Below, piece by piece: positions 1 through 6,204 of a stretch of DNA of 8,894 nt (positions are counted from its first letter, which is position 1; each line of letters begins with the position of its first letter). The stretch comes from Pseudomonadota bacterium. Its GTDB lineage: Bacteria > Pseudomonadota > Alphaproteobacteria > Rhodospirillales > Casp-alpha2. A program made the position numbers and the translations under genes. The stretch spans positions 1 through 8,894 of the forward strand of contig JADFNT010000051.1 of the NCBI GenBank assembly GCA_022563215.1, in the 5' to 3' direction. The notes beneath the pieces are model-generated. The model was not told the DNA's origin and made no database searches. It saw nothing but the letters and a program-made list of their open reading frames with translations.

Positions 1-115
1 CGTTCCCATCGCCGTCGACCACGGCCACCTCGAGGTCAGGCCGGGCCTGGCGAAGTCCGATGCCCACTGAGAGCGCCTCGCCCATACCGTGCAGAAGGTA
101 AAGGTTGCCAGGCCG
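1..115 (-). pseudogene. Fragment of a thiamine-diphosphate-dependent decarboxylase (phosphonopyruvate/sulfopyruvate decarboxylase type)
   Basis: Reading the minus strand from codon 107-109 to the left edge gives 36 residues beginning GNLYLLHGMGEALSVGIGL and ending EVAVVDGDGN. This matches the start of the C-terminal cofactor domain of TPP decarboxylases: an aromatic-rich lead, a G-M-G turn, a glycine/alanine helix, then a hydrophobic strand into GDG, which opens the GDG-X(24-30)-NN thiamine-diphosphate motif. The asparagines would lie outside the window. Upstream, the same frame is an arginine/histidine-rich nonsense reading of the glycosyltransferase gene, so no start codon belongs to it. 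Two extra residues (RP, 110-115) may also belong to this homology. It is either the 5'-truncated remnant of a real gene fused by deletion, or a chimeric assembly join. The family is inferred from the motif alone; another TPP enzyme is possible. Confidence 0.6.
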
Positions 116-1044
116 GTGCGCCCGGTGAGGTCGATGACACCTTCTTCGCCGGCGATTTCGTCGATGGCGCGGCTGTCCCCCCGTTCGCCGGGACCGCCGA
201 CGAAAACCACCCGGTAACCCCGCTCCAAAAGCCGCTTCGCCACGCTCACGTAGCCGCTGAGCGGCCACCGGCGCCCCGGCTCGTTGCTGCCCGGGTTGAG
301 GACCGCGTATGGGGCGCCCCCGTCCAAGGGCGGCGCCTGATCGCGCCAGGCGATCCGGGGGCTCTCGGGGGCAATGGTCCGCCCGGCCAAGGCGGAGATA
401 AACCGGAAATGGCGGATAACTTCGTGGGTCGGGTAGGGGCCGGTATCGACAATCTCGTCGACCTGGCTGATGTAATAGCCGAATTCGGACCGGGTCCGTT
501 CGCTGACGTAAGGCGCCGAAACCACCGTTCTCGGGGCGGCGGAAACCCAAACCAGGCTGTCGGCCATCAACGCCCGGCGCATATAGGAATCGCAAACCGC
601 GACCGCCGGCGCCAGGCCGCGGACCCAAAGGGATATCTTGAACCGGTAAAAAGGCCGCCGGGCAAAAGCGTGTTCGTCGATGGCGTAAACCCTGTAGCCC
701 TCGAAAACCACATCGGCGAGGCTTCCCCAACTGGCGCAGCCCAAGACGGTGATCTCGGATTTATCGACTCCGAAGACCTCGGCGTAGCGGTCGAGGGTGC
801 GGCGGAACAGCACCATGTCGCCGATGCCGTCCATGCGCACCACCAGGACGCCCCGGGGTTTCTTGAAAACCGGCCAATGGCGGGCGATCAGGTCCAGGGG
901 CCTGAACATCCACCAGCGCCGCCGCATGCCGCCGGGCAGCGCCCGCCAAAAGGGCGTCGTCCGGAACTGGCGCGACAGCCCGGAACCGGAAGGCAGGGGC
1001 GTTTCGCCCGGGTTGGCGTGGAACCGGGGGGTGGAATCGTTCAT
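1..1044 (-). CDS. Glycosyltransferase family 9 (heptosyltransferase-like), C-terminus disrupted
   Basis: I translated this frame from ATG 1042-1044; it stays open to the window edge (348 codons). Residues 66-80 (VLVVRMDGIGDMVLF) fit the N-terminal strand and GD motif of GT9 enzymes. Residues 246-262 (AVLNPGS then RRWP) and 279-284 (VVFVGG) fit the second Rossmann domain, and DLTGRT at 305-310 is the usual block before the last ~80 residues. GT9 enzymes transfer heptose or related sugars from nucleotide donors to lipopolysaccharide core at the inner face of the cytoplasmic membrane. After residue ~312 the GT9 likeness stops: the frame reads a cysteine- and tryptophan-containing nonsense tail, while a TPP-enzyme sequence appears in another frame. 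The acceptor-side C-terminal part is therefore missing. The gene lies 62 bases downstream of the PfkB kinase on the same strand and is probably co-transcribed. GT9 membership is firm; the sugar and acceptor are unknown. Confidence 0.8.
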   Translation of the reverse strand, partial: MNDSTPRFHANPGETPLPSGSGLSRQFRTTPFWRALPGGMRRRWWMFRPLDLIARHWPVFKKPRGVLVVRMDGIGDMVLFRRTLDRYAEVFGVDKSEITVLGCASWGSLADVVFEGYRVYAIDEHAFARRPFYRFKISLWVRGLAPAVAVCDSYMRRALMADSLVWVSAAPRTVVSAPYVSERTRSEFGYYISQVDEIVDTGPYPTHEVIRHFRFISALAGRTIAPESPRIAWRDQAPPLDGGAPYAVLNPGSNEPGRRWPLSGYVSVAKRLLERGYRVVFVGGPGERGDSRAIDEIAGEEGVIDLTGRTGLATFTFCTVWARRSQWASDFARPGLTSRWPWSTAMGT

Positions 1045-1106
1045 GGGGCACCAGGGTATCCCTCGCGGCATCGGCGCTCAACCTTATGCCGTGGCGACAA
1101 GAAGAA

Positions 1107-2099
1107 TCAGCCCAGTTTTTTCTCGATCAAGTCCTTGAGCGAACCATCCGGGCGGGCGCCTAGATGAGAGATCACCTCGGCCGCGGCAATGCCGCCGATC
1201 CGCGCGCTGGTGGCGAGGTCGCGGCCCGACGCAAGGCCGAAAAGGAACCCCGCCGCATAGGCATCGCCGGCGCCGGTGGTGTCGGCCAGTTTGCCGGCCG
1301 GGTCCGCGTCGACGATATGGATTTCGTCGCCGGAAACGATGACCGAGCCTTTTTCGCCCCGGGTCAAGGCGGCGATTTCGCAATGGCCGCGAACGGCTTG
1401 CAGGGCCTGGTCGAAACTTGAAACCTGGTAAAGGGACATGATTTCCTGCTCGTTGGCGAACAGGATATCGACATGGTGTTCGGCCAAATCGAGAAAATCT
1501 TCCCGGTGGCGGTCGACACAGAAAGGGTCCGACAGGCTGAGCGACACCTTGCGGCCGGTCTGGTGGGCCACATCGGCAGCCTTGACGAAGGCCTCCTTGG
1601 CGCCGGGCGGGTCCCAGAGGTAGCCTTCCAGGTAGGTGATTTTGGCATCGGCGATCATTTCCGGGTCGATGTCGTCCGCGCCCAGGCCGACGCAGGCGCC
1701 GAGAAAGGTCTGCATCGTCCGCTGGGCGTCGGGGGTCACCAGGATCATCGACGTCGCCGTCGGCGGGCCGGAATCGTTCGCCTGGGTGTCGAAGGTAATG
1801 CCCAGGGCGCGGATATCGTGACGGAAGACCTCGCCCAGATGATCGTCATGGACCTTGCCGATGAAGGCGCCGTTGCCGCCGAGGGACGCCAGCCCGGCGA
1901 TGGTATTGGCGGCCGAGCCGCCCGAACATTCGACCGCCGGCCCGATCTTTTCGTATAGCCGCTCGGCCTCGTCGGCGTCGATCAGGGTCATGGCGCCCTT
2001 GGTCAGGCCCTCGGCGGCCAGGAATTCGTCGTCGGCATGAGCCAGCACGTCAACGATGGCATTGCCGATGCCGATAACGTCGAATTGTGGGTCGGTCAT
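1107..2099 (-). CDS. PfkB-family carbohydrate kinase, adenosine kinase-like
   Basis: A 330-residue ribokinase-fold protein, typical in length for the PfkB family. GGSAAN at 60-65 is the substrate-side glycine signature. DTTGAGDAYAAGF at 273-285 is PfkB signature 2, with Asp279 as the expected catalytic base in the anion hole. Family members phosphorylate a sugar or nucleoside hydroxyl with ATP in the cytoplasm; alphaproteobacterial proteins of this type are commonly annotated as adenosine kinase (AMP salvage), but the substrate cannot be read from sequence. The start at 2099 is supported by a strong Shine-Dalgarno sequence, GGGAGGAA, a few bases upstream. It is the first gene of a minus-strand unit with the GT9 gene, and a sigma-70-like promoter lies at 2172-2199. 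It diverges from the membrane-protein operon. No key residue appears to be missing. Confidence 0.9.
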   Translation of the reverse strand: MTDPQFDVIGIGNAIVDVLAHADDEFLAAEGLTKGAMTLIDADEAERLYEKIGPAVECSGGSAANTIAGLASLGGNGAFIGKVHDDHLGEVFRHDIRALGITFDTQANDSGPPTATSMILVTPDAQRTMQTFLGACVGLGADDIDPEMIADAKITYLEGYLWDPPGAKEAFVKAADVAHQTGRKVSLSLSDPFCVDRHREDFLDLAEHHVDILFANEQEIMSLYQVSSFDQALQAVRGHCEIAALTRGEKGSVIVSGDEIHIVDADPAGKLADTTGAGDAYAAGFLFGLASGRDLATSARIGGIAAAEVISHLGARPDGSLKDLIEKKLG

Positions 2100-2171
2100 G
2101 GGTTCCTCCCGGGCCAGGGACGATGAATGGCGATGAAGGCCGTGGAAAGCCCCCTCATTATCCCCTTGGCG

Positions 2172-2199
2172 AGTATAGCGGCGGCCATGGGGGCGACAA
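2172..2199 (-). promoter_or_regulatory. Candidate sigma-70 promoter of the PfkB kinase gene
   Basis: On the minus strand, TTGTCG (2194-2199, 4/6 to the -35 consensus) is followed after 16 bases by TATACT (2172-2177, 5/6 to the -10). It points to the kinase start at 2099, leaving a leader of about 65 bases. No operator is evident. The call rests on consensus matching by eye. Confidence 0.4.
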
Positions 2200-2230
2200 C
2201 ATCGAGTTTCCGGCCGCCACGGCCCGGCTC

Positions 2231-2259
2231 TTGCGCCGGTTCCCGCCGGTGTTTAAATA
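2231..2259 (+). promoter_or_regulatory. Weak candidate promoter of the membrane protein-bactofilin-lipoprotein operon
   Basis: TTGCGC at 2231-2236 is followed 16-17 bases later by an AT-rich stretch (TTTAAATAA, 2252-2260) standing out in GC-rich DNA. That stretch can act as a -10 (TTAAAT, 4/6). It lies about 55 bases before the ATG at 2313 in the divergent intergenic region. The AT-rich patch is clear, but exact promoter elements are uncertain. Confidence 0.3.
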
Positions 2260-2312
2260 AAGGCCCCTGACCGGAAAATTATTCAACCGCTCCCTTTTTC
2301 TTCCTCATCAAT

Positions 2313-2984
2313 ATGTTCAACGCCTTTTCCAAAGCCATCTCCCAGCTCAACGATCCCCTCACCCGCAAGATGCTTTGGCTCAGCATCGGCGCCGCCATGG
2401 CCGTGTTCGCCGTCCTGTGGCTGGTGATCGGCACTCTGCTGACGTCGACGTCCTTTTTCGCCATCGGCTGGCTGGAATGGGCGGTCGACCTGTTGGGGGG
2501 GCTGGCGACGGGGGTGATGACGTGGTTCTTGTTTCCGGGGGTCGTCACCGTCGTCATCGGTCTTTTCCTCGATGACATCGCCGCCGCCGTCGAGGCACGC
2601 CATTACCCGGAACTTCCCCCGGCCGAAGGCCTGTCGATGTCGGCGGCGCTGTTGACGACTTTTCGCTACCTCGGGGTGATGATCGTCCTTAACCTAGTGT
2701 TGCTGGTTTTCCTGTTTTTTCCACCGTTATTCCCTTTTGTTTTCTATGCCGTGAACGGCTATCTTCTGAGCCGGGAGTATTTCGAACTGGTGGCCTCGCG
2801 CCGGGTCGGTGCCGGTGAAATACGGGAACTGAGAAAGACCCACCGGGGGCGGCTTTTCGTGGCCGGCGTGATCGTGGCGCTGTTGTTGACCATCCCCGGG
2901 GTCAATCTGCTGGCGCCCGTCGTCGCCACCGCCGCCATGGTTCACTTGTTCGAGAGTTGGCGCCATGAAGCGTCCCCGGTTTGA
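2313..2984 (+). CDS. EI24/CysZ-family multi-pass membrane protein
   Basis: A 223-residue inner-membrane protein with about four long hydrophobic regions: roughly residues 20-45, 60-90, 117-152 and 180-210. The middle one contains a phenylalanine/proline-rich turn (FLFFPPLFPF) followed by NGYLLSREYFELVA, the block I associate with the EI24 (Pfam) family, which includes CysZ sulfate transporters. Alphaproteobacterial members are usually left as EI24 domain-containing proteins; no sulfate-assimilation gene is nearby, so a CysZ role is not supported. ATG 2313 is the only ordinary start between the upstream in-frame TGA (2268-2270) and the coding body. It has no recognisable Shine-Dalgarno sequence: the preceding 30 bases are pyrimidine-rich. 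This is unusual beside the strong site of the divergent kinase and may mean weak or leaderless-like initiation. The bactofilin gene follows after 25 bases. Confidence 0.8.
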   Translation: MFNAFSKAISQLNDPLTRKMLWLSIGAAMAVFAVLWLVIGTLLTSTSFFAIGWLEWAVDLLGGLATGVMTWFLFPGVVTVVIGLFLDDIAAAVEARHYPELPPAEGLSMSAALLTTFRYLGVMIVLNLVLLVFLFFPPLFPFVFYAVNGYLLSREYFELVASRRVGAGEIRELRKTHRGRLFVAGVIVALLLTIPGVNLLAPVVATAAMVHLFESWRHEASPV

Positions 2985-3009
2985 ACCATACACAAAAAGG
3001 TGACAGGAC

Positions 3010-3672
3010 ATGTTCCGCAAGAAAAAAGACGAACCGCCCCAGGTCGAAGGCTCGTCCACGGGCGAAAGCGGCTCTGAGAATTTGTCCGCTCCACCCATGA
3101 AACCGTTTTCCCGAAAGGGCACCCATGCGCCCGTCAAACCGCCGACGTCGCCGACCTTTCATCCCGAAATTCCCCGCCGCTCGGCGCCTGAAATCCCCGG
3201 CGGCGCCGCCCGGCGGCCCGATCGCAGCATGGCCGGCAACGGCGACACCAAACGGCTTGTCATCGCCCGCGACGTTTGTATCAGCGGCGAAATCACGTCT
3301 TGTGACCGGCTTATTGTCGAGGGCCGATCGGAAGTTTCCCTGCCCCATGCGCGGATCATCGAAGTCGCCCCCAGCGGTTTTTTCAAGGGTTCGGCCGACG
3401 TCGAGGAAGCCGACATCAGCGGCCGTTTCGAAGGCGAGTTGATCGCCCGCAACCGGCTGGTGGTCCGCGCCGGCGGGCGGGTCAACGGCACCATCCGCTA
3501 TGGCCGCATCGTCATTGAATCCGGCGGCGAGATTTCAGGCGACATGCAGGCCCTGGCCAGCCCCTGCGAAGCCGACACCCCCGAGGACGGAGAACAAAGC
3601 CCCAGGGCGGCCCTTCCGGAAGCACCGAAACGAAAACGCGGCGGACATAAATCGCTGGCCGGAAAAAAGTGA
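3010..3672 (+). CDS. Bactofilin (polymer-forming cytoskeletal protein)
   Basis: A 220-residue protein with bactofilin layout: a short basic N-terminus (MFRKKK), a proline/serine-rich disordered linker to about residue 78, a beta-helical core at about 80-181, and a basic disordered tail. The core shows the regular six-residue-like periodicity of glycines and hydrophobics (for example ISGEI, VEGRSEV, ISGRFEGEL, VNGTI, ISGDM). Bactofilins assemble without nucleotide into filaments under the cytoplasmic membrane and scaffold peptidoglycan-modifying enzymes for cell shape or stalk growth. The basic N-terminal hexapeptide resembles membrane-targeting ends reported for this family, which is inference here. 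No M23 peptidase neighbour is present; the partners in this operon are a membrane protein and a lipoprotein. A modest Shine-Dalgarno (AGG in a purine-rich stretch) precedes ATG 3010. The 3' end overlaps the next gene by four bases (GTGA). Confidence 0.92.
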   Translation: MFRKKKDEPPQVEGSSTGESGSENLSAPPMKPFSRKGTHAPVKPPTSPTFHPEIPRRSAPEIPGGAARRPDRSMAGNGDTKRLVIARDVCISGEITSCDRLIVEGRSEVSLPHARIIEVAPSGFFKGSADVEEADISGRFEGELIARNRLVVRAGGRVNGTIRYGRIVIESGGEISGDMQALASPCEADTPEDGEQSPRAALPEAPKRKRGGHKSLAGKK

Positions 3673-4220
3673 CGTCATTGACCGCCTTAACGCATACCCC
3701 CGGCCGGCCGCTCATCAATCCTGAAATCACGCTCAAGGCCGCCGTTATCCTGGCGGCGCTGGCGCTTTCGGCTTGCGGTCTGACCGAGACCCCGCCCCCG
3801 GCCACGCCACCGACCCCGGGGCCAACCCCGGGGCCAACCATGGCGCCCCCTTCCGCCTCGACCCCGACGCCCAGCACCGGGCCGCGCCCCGGGCCCGTCC
3901 TCGCGGCAAGGCCCCCATCGGCGCCGAAAAGGCAATACCCGGCGTTGTCCACCCTGTCGGGAATGACCCCGGATCAGGTGATCGGGCTTCTCGGCCCGCC
4001 GCGGTTCAAGCGCCGCGACAATCCGGCCGAGATCTGGCAATACCGCAACAAGGCCTGCGCCCTCGACCTGTTTCTCTACCGGGTCGGAAACGGCAACGAT
4101 TTCAGGGTCCGTCATTTCGAGACCCGTATGCGCGGCCCGGGGGGCGGCCAAGAAAAAATCACCGGCAAGGCGTGTTTCACCGGCCTTTTGCAGGAGCACG
4201 AAAACCGCCGCCGCGGATAA
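3669..4220 (+). CDS. Proline-rich lipoprotein with a BamE-like C-terminal domain
   Basis: A 183-residue protein beginning at GTG 3669, which shares GTGA with the bactofilin stop, so translation is probably coupled. Residues 20-36 form a type II signal: a lysine, a hydrophobic run (AAVILAALAL) and lipobox LSAC with acylated Cys36. The n-region of 22 residues is long, so the true start may be slightly downstream at a non-ATG codon. Residues 40-90 are a proline/threonine linker that includes a perfect 12-base tandem repeat. The C-terminal domain (about 93-178) carries MTPDQVIGLLGPP, then WQYRNKACALDLFLY, a pattern like small outer-membrane lipoproteins of the BamE/SmpA fold (L-G-x-P then W-x-Y). 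It is probably anchored in the outer membrane facing the periplasm. Its operon with a bactofilin suggests an envelope role, but function is unknown. Confidence 0.75.
   Translation: MTSLTALTHTPGRPLINPEITLKAAVILAALALSACGLTETPPPATPPTPGPTPGPTMAPPSASTPTPSTGPRPGPVLAARPPSAPKRQYPALSTLSGMTPDQVIGLLGPPRFKRRDNPAEIWQYRNKACALDLFLYRVGNGNDFRVRHFETRMRGPGGGQEKITGKACFTGLLQEHENRRRG
3813..3836 (+). repeat. Perfect 12-bp tandem duplication in the lipoprotein linker
   Basis: ACCCCGGGGCCA occurs twice in direct succession and adds Thr-Pro-Gly-Pro units to the proline-rich spacer without shifting the frame. Each unit contains the palindrome CCCCGGGG. It is likely a length-variable site. Confidence 0.7.
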
Positions 4221-4238
4221 ACCGGCCTCCTCCCGCCG

Positions 4239-4874
4239 TCAGCCCGTTTCCTTGGCCTTGTAACCGCACAGATCGTTGACCACGCATTCCCCGCACAACG
4301 GCTTTCGGGCCTTGCACACGTAACGTCCGTGCAGGATCAGCCAATGGTGGGCGTGGCTTTTCCAATGATCGGCGGTGCGCTTTAGAAGCCCCTTTTCGAC
4401 CTCCAGCGGCGTCTTTCCCGGGGCCAGGCCGGTGCGGTTGGAAACCCGGAAGATATGGGTGTCGACGGCGATGGTCGGCTCGCCGAAGGCGACGTTGAGG
4501 ACCACGCTGGCGGTCTTGCGCCCGACCCCCGGCAAGGCCTCGAGCTTCTCGCGGTCGCGGGGGACCTGGCCCCGGTGCTCGTCGATCAGGATATGACTCA
4601 AGCCGATCACGTTTCTGGCCTTGGTGTTGAAAAGGCCGATGGTCTTGATGAAGTCCTTGAGCCGGGCCTCGCCCAGGGCGACCATCTTCCTCGGGTTGTC
4701 GGCGGCCTTGAATAGCGGCCCCGTCGCCTTGTTGACCCCGACGTCGGTGGCCTGGGCCGACAGCACCACCGCGACCAGCAGGGTATAGGGGTTTTTCCAG
4801 CGAAGGTCGCTCGTCGGCTCGGGGTTTCGTTCGGCCAGACGGCGGTAGAATTCGTCGATGTCGGCTTTTTTCAT
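4239..4874 (-). CDS. nth: Endonuclease III (DNA glycosylase/AP lyase)
   Basis: A 211-residue enzyme, the same length and register as E. coli Nth. Lys120 (in the helix-hairpin-helix LPGVGRKTA) is the Schiff-base nucleophile and Asp138 (VDTHIFRVSNR) the partner. Cys187, 194, 197 and 203 (C-X6-C-X2-C-X5-C) bind the [4Fe-4S] cluster. It removes oxidised pyrimidines and cleaves at abasic sites in base-excision repair. I chose ATG 4872-4874 because the frame extends upstream to 4970 but would overlap dapB by 61 bases, and only this start gives the family numbering. No strong Shine-Dalgarno is seen. It follows dapB by 35 bases and is probably the last gene of the dnaJ-dapB-nth unit; its 3' end converges on the lipoprotein gene 18 bases away, with no obvious T-tract terminator between them. 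Confidence 0.96.
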   Translation of the reverse strand: MKKADIDEFYRRLAERNPEPTSDLRWKNPYTLLVAVVLSAQATDVGVNKATGPLFKAADNPRKMVALGEARLKDFIKTIGLFNTKARNVIGLSHILIDEHRGQVPRDREKLEALPGVGRKTASVVLNVAFGEPTIAVDTHIFRVSNRTGLAPGKTPLEVEKGLLKRTADHWKSHAHHWLILHGRYVCKARKPLCGECVVNDLCGYKAKETG

Positions 4875-4909
4875 CGGTTGGGTTCTTGTCGGCGGGCGCG
4901 AGGAAGGAT

Positions 4910-5710
4910 TCAATCGAGGCCGAGCACGTCGCGCATGGAATAGAGCCCCGGCGCCCGGCCCTCGGTCCACAGGGCGGCGCGGATGGCGCCGCGGGCGAAA
5001 ATTTCGCGCGACCCGGCCTTGTGGGTCAGCTCCACCCTCTCGCCGGGGCCGGCAAAAATCACCGTGTGATCGCCGGCCACGTCGCCGCCGCGCAGCACCG
5101 AAAACCCGATGTCGCCGGCCTTGCGGGGGCCGGTCCGGCCATCGCGTCCGCGATCGGAGACGTCATCGAGGTCAACCCCGCGGCCCTTCGCCGCCGCCGC
5201 GCCGAGCGCCAGCGCCGTGCCCGAGGGCGCATCGACCTTATGGCGGTGGTGGATTTCGGCGATTTCGATGTCGTAGTCGTCGCCCAGGGCGGAAGCGACC
5301 TGTTCGGTCAGGCCGAGCAGCAGATTGACGCCGACGCTCATGTTGGCGGCCTGGACGACGGCGGCCTTGGCCGCGGCCCGGCTGAGCGCCTCCATGTCGG
5401 CGGCCCCGAGCCTGGTGGTGCCGACGATCAAGGCCACCCCGGTTTCCCCGGACAGCGCCGCGTGCGCAGCGGTCGCCCCGGGCTGGGTGAAATCGACGAC
5501 GGCGTCCGAGGCCGCGAACAGCGCCTTGGGGTCGTCGCCGATGCTAAGGCCGTGTTCGTCGGCGCCGATAAGCAATCCTAAGTCCTGGCCGATGGCGTCG
5601 CTGCCCGGCTGTTCGGTGCCGCCGGCGAGTTGACAGCCGTCGTCGCCGAGAACCTCGGCAATCAGCATCCGGCCCATACGCCCGGCGGCGCCGACGATTC
5701 CGATCTTCAT
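4910..5710 (-). CDS. dapB: 4-hydroxy-tetrahydrodipicolinate reductase
   Basis: A 266-residue protein, normal for the family. GAAGRMG at 7-13 is the Rossmann dinucleotide loop, GTTR at 97-100 lies at the nucleotide/substrate interface, and EIHHRHKVDAPSGTA at 152-166 is the family signature, holding the catalytic His154/155 and Lys158. It reduces hydroxy-tetrahydrodipicolinate with NAD(P)H in the lysine/diaminopimelate pathway, supplying peptidoglycan precursors. The start is supported by AGGA upstream on the minus strand. It precedes nth by 35 bases. From memory, dapB lies close behind dnaKJ in related alphaproteobacteria; here 2.66 kb carrying a KAP NTPase gene separates the two. A candidate SOS-type promoter about 400 bases upstream could give it independent transcription. 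Confidence 0.96.
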   Translation of the reverse strand: MKIGIVGAAGRMGRMLIAEVLGDDGCQLAGGTEQPGSDAIGQDLGLLIGADEHGLSIGDDPKALFAASDAVVDFTQPGATAAHAALSGETGVALIVGTTRLGAADMEALSRAAAKAAVVQAANMSVGVNLLLGLTEQVASALGDDYDIEIAEIHHRHKVDAPSGTALALGAAAAKGRGVDLDDVSDRGRDGRTGPRKAGDIGFSVLRGGDVAGDHTVIFAGPGERVELTHKAGSREIFARGAIRAALWTEGRAPGLYSMRDVLGLD

Positions 5711-5851
5711 CCGTCTTATCCTGTTTTCAATCGGTTTAAATCCCCGCCCTCTTTAGGCGAGGCGGCGCCGGATTGCCAGCGTTTCTTGGCCGGCGGCGCG
5801 TTTCGAGAGGAGGCAACCTCAGGCGACGATGCCGGCCTTCCCCGCCCAACT

Positions 5852-5938
5852 CGGCGTTATGGCAAATCCCACCGCGTTGTCGGCTTTTGTAGGGAAATGG
5901 TGGCTTTTGTCGGCTTTTCCGGCGTTATGGAAAATCCC
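5852..5938 (+). repeat. Short direct repeats in the dapB upstream region
   Basis: A 19-base unit starting CGGCGTTATGG occurs at 5852-5870 and 5920-5938 with one mismatch (C versus A), 68 bases apart. Between them GGCTTTTGT occurs at 5882-5890 and 5902-5910, and a variant GGCTTTTCC at 5912-5920. A weaker third copy of the long unit (GGCATTATTCC) begins at 5961. This resembles an intergenic repeat element, but copy number elsewhere in the genome is unknown. Confidence 0.55.
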
Positions 5939-5940
5939 CG

Positions 5941-5962
5941 CCGGAATGTACGCATTCGCCGG
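5941..5962. repeat. Small inverted repeat (hairpin) next to the direct repeats
   Basis: CCGG-AATG (5941-5948) can pair with CATT (5953-5956) and CCGG (5959-5962), with loop TACG and a two-base bulge (CG). No T-tract follows on either strand, so it is not a canonical intrinsic terminator; it may be the palindromic part of an intergenic repeat. Confidence 0.4.
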
Positions 5963-6105
5963 CATTATTCCAAAGGCGCACACCGGCCCCGCCTCGCGGG
6001 CAGCACGGCCCGGAGGGGAAAAGGTTTCGCCGCCGGATCGCATCCCCTGAGTTGGAACGGTCTCCGGTCCATCTTCACCATGTCAAAGAGCAGCGTTGTT
6101 TAAAC

Positions 6106-6134
6106 TTGAAAAGAACGTATAGGGAACATATGCT
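6106..6134 (+). promoter_or_regulatory. Candidate plus-strand sigma-70 promoter enclosing the LexA-type box
   Basis: TTGAAA (6106-6111, 5/6) and TATGCT (6129-6134, 4/6) are separated by exactly 17 bases, and the GAAC-N7-GAAC box fills most of the spacer, a classic repressor placement. No gene lies downstream on the plus strand: transcription would run antisense into the 3' end of the KAP gene. It may be a relic of a lost gene or a chance mirror of the minus-strand promoter. Confidence 0.35.
6113..6127. promoter_or_regulatory. LexA-type SOS box (GAAC-N7-GAAC)
   Basis: GAAC at 6113-6116 and GAAC at 6124-6127 are separated by seven bases; on the minus strand this reads GTTC-N7-GTTC. This direct repeat is the established LexA recognition form in Alphaproteobacteria. 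It overlaps the -10 and expected start region of the minus-strand promoter, so a bound repressor would block it. The eight fixed bases occur by chance about once per 65 kb on one orientation, so promoter overlap is what makes it credible. Confidence 0.55.
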
Positions 6135-6153
6135 TTCTTGTGCCGGGAGTCAA
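6125..6153 (-). promoter_or_regulatory. Candidate sigma-70 promoter reading towards dapB-nth, with LexA-type box
   Basis: On the minus strand TTGACT (6148-6153, 5/6) and TATGTT (6125-6130, 4/6) have an optimal 17-base spacer. Transcription would start near 6118, inside the SOS-like box, and reach dapB after an untranslated leader of about 400 bases. It lies about 50 bases after the KAP stop codon and could restore dapB-nth expression behind the insert. Confidence 0.45.
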
Positions 6154-6204
6154 GGGGGTGTAGTGCGGGACGTTTTCTTTGGAAAGTTCGGCCAAGTAAA
6201 AATC

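Larger units (their letters stand above)
5711..6204. other. Intergenic region without a convincing gene
   Basis: The part from 5711 to about 6060 is GC-rich like the chromosome; from about 6090 the base composition drops to that of the KAP gene, so the left border of the insert lies here. Open frames of 73-75 codons exist on both strands (5829-6050 plus, 5819-6043 minus), but they are antisense to one another and lack a well-placed ribosome site. They are low-complexity readings of repeated DNA. The region holds short direct repeats, a hairpin, and a LexA-type box with promoters. Confidence 0.6.

Noticed and set aside
409..1167. A 252-codon open frame on the plus strand
   Set aside because: It lies antisense to the GT9 gene, has Pro/Gly/Arg/His-rich composition without any domain, and is a by-product of high GC in the opposite strand.
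4875..4970. Longer nth reading frame starting at 4970
   Set aside because: It would overlap dapB by 61 bases and adds an arginine/proline-rich stretch absent from the family; the ATG at 4874 places Lys120, Asp138 and the four cysteines at standard positions.
5746..5768. Inverted repeat CCGCCCTC / GAGGCGG before dapB as an intrinsic terminator
   Set aside because: The stem has a bulge and no run of T follows on either strand, so terminator function is not supported.
5819..6050. Overlapping 73-74 codon open frames on opposite strands between dapB and the KAP gene
   Set aside because: They mirror each other, follow the short repeats, and have no properly spaced ribosome site, so they are more likely repeat DNA than genes.
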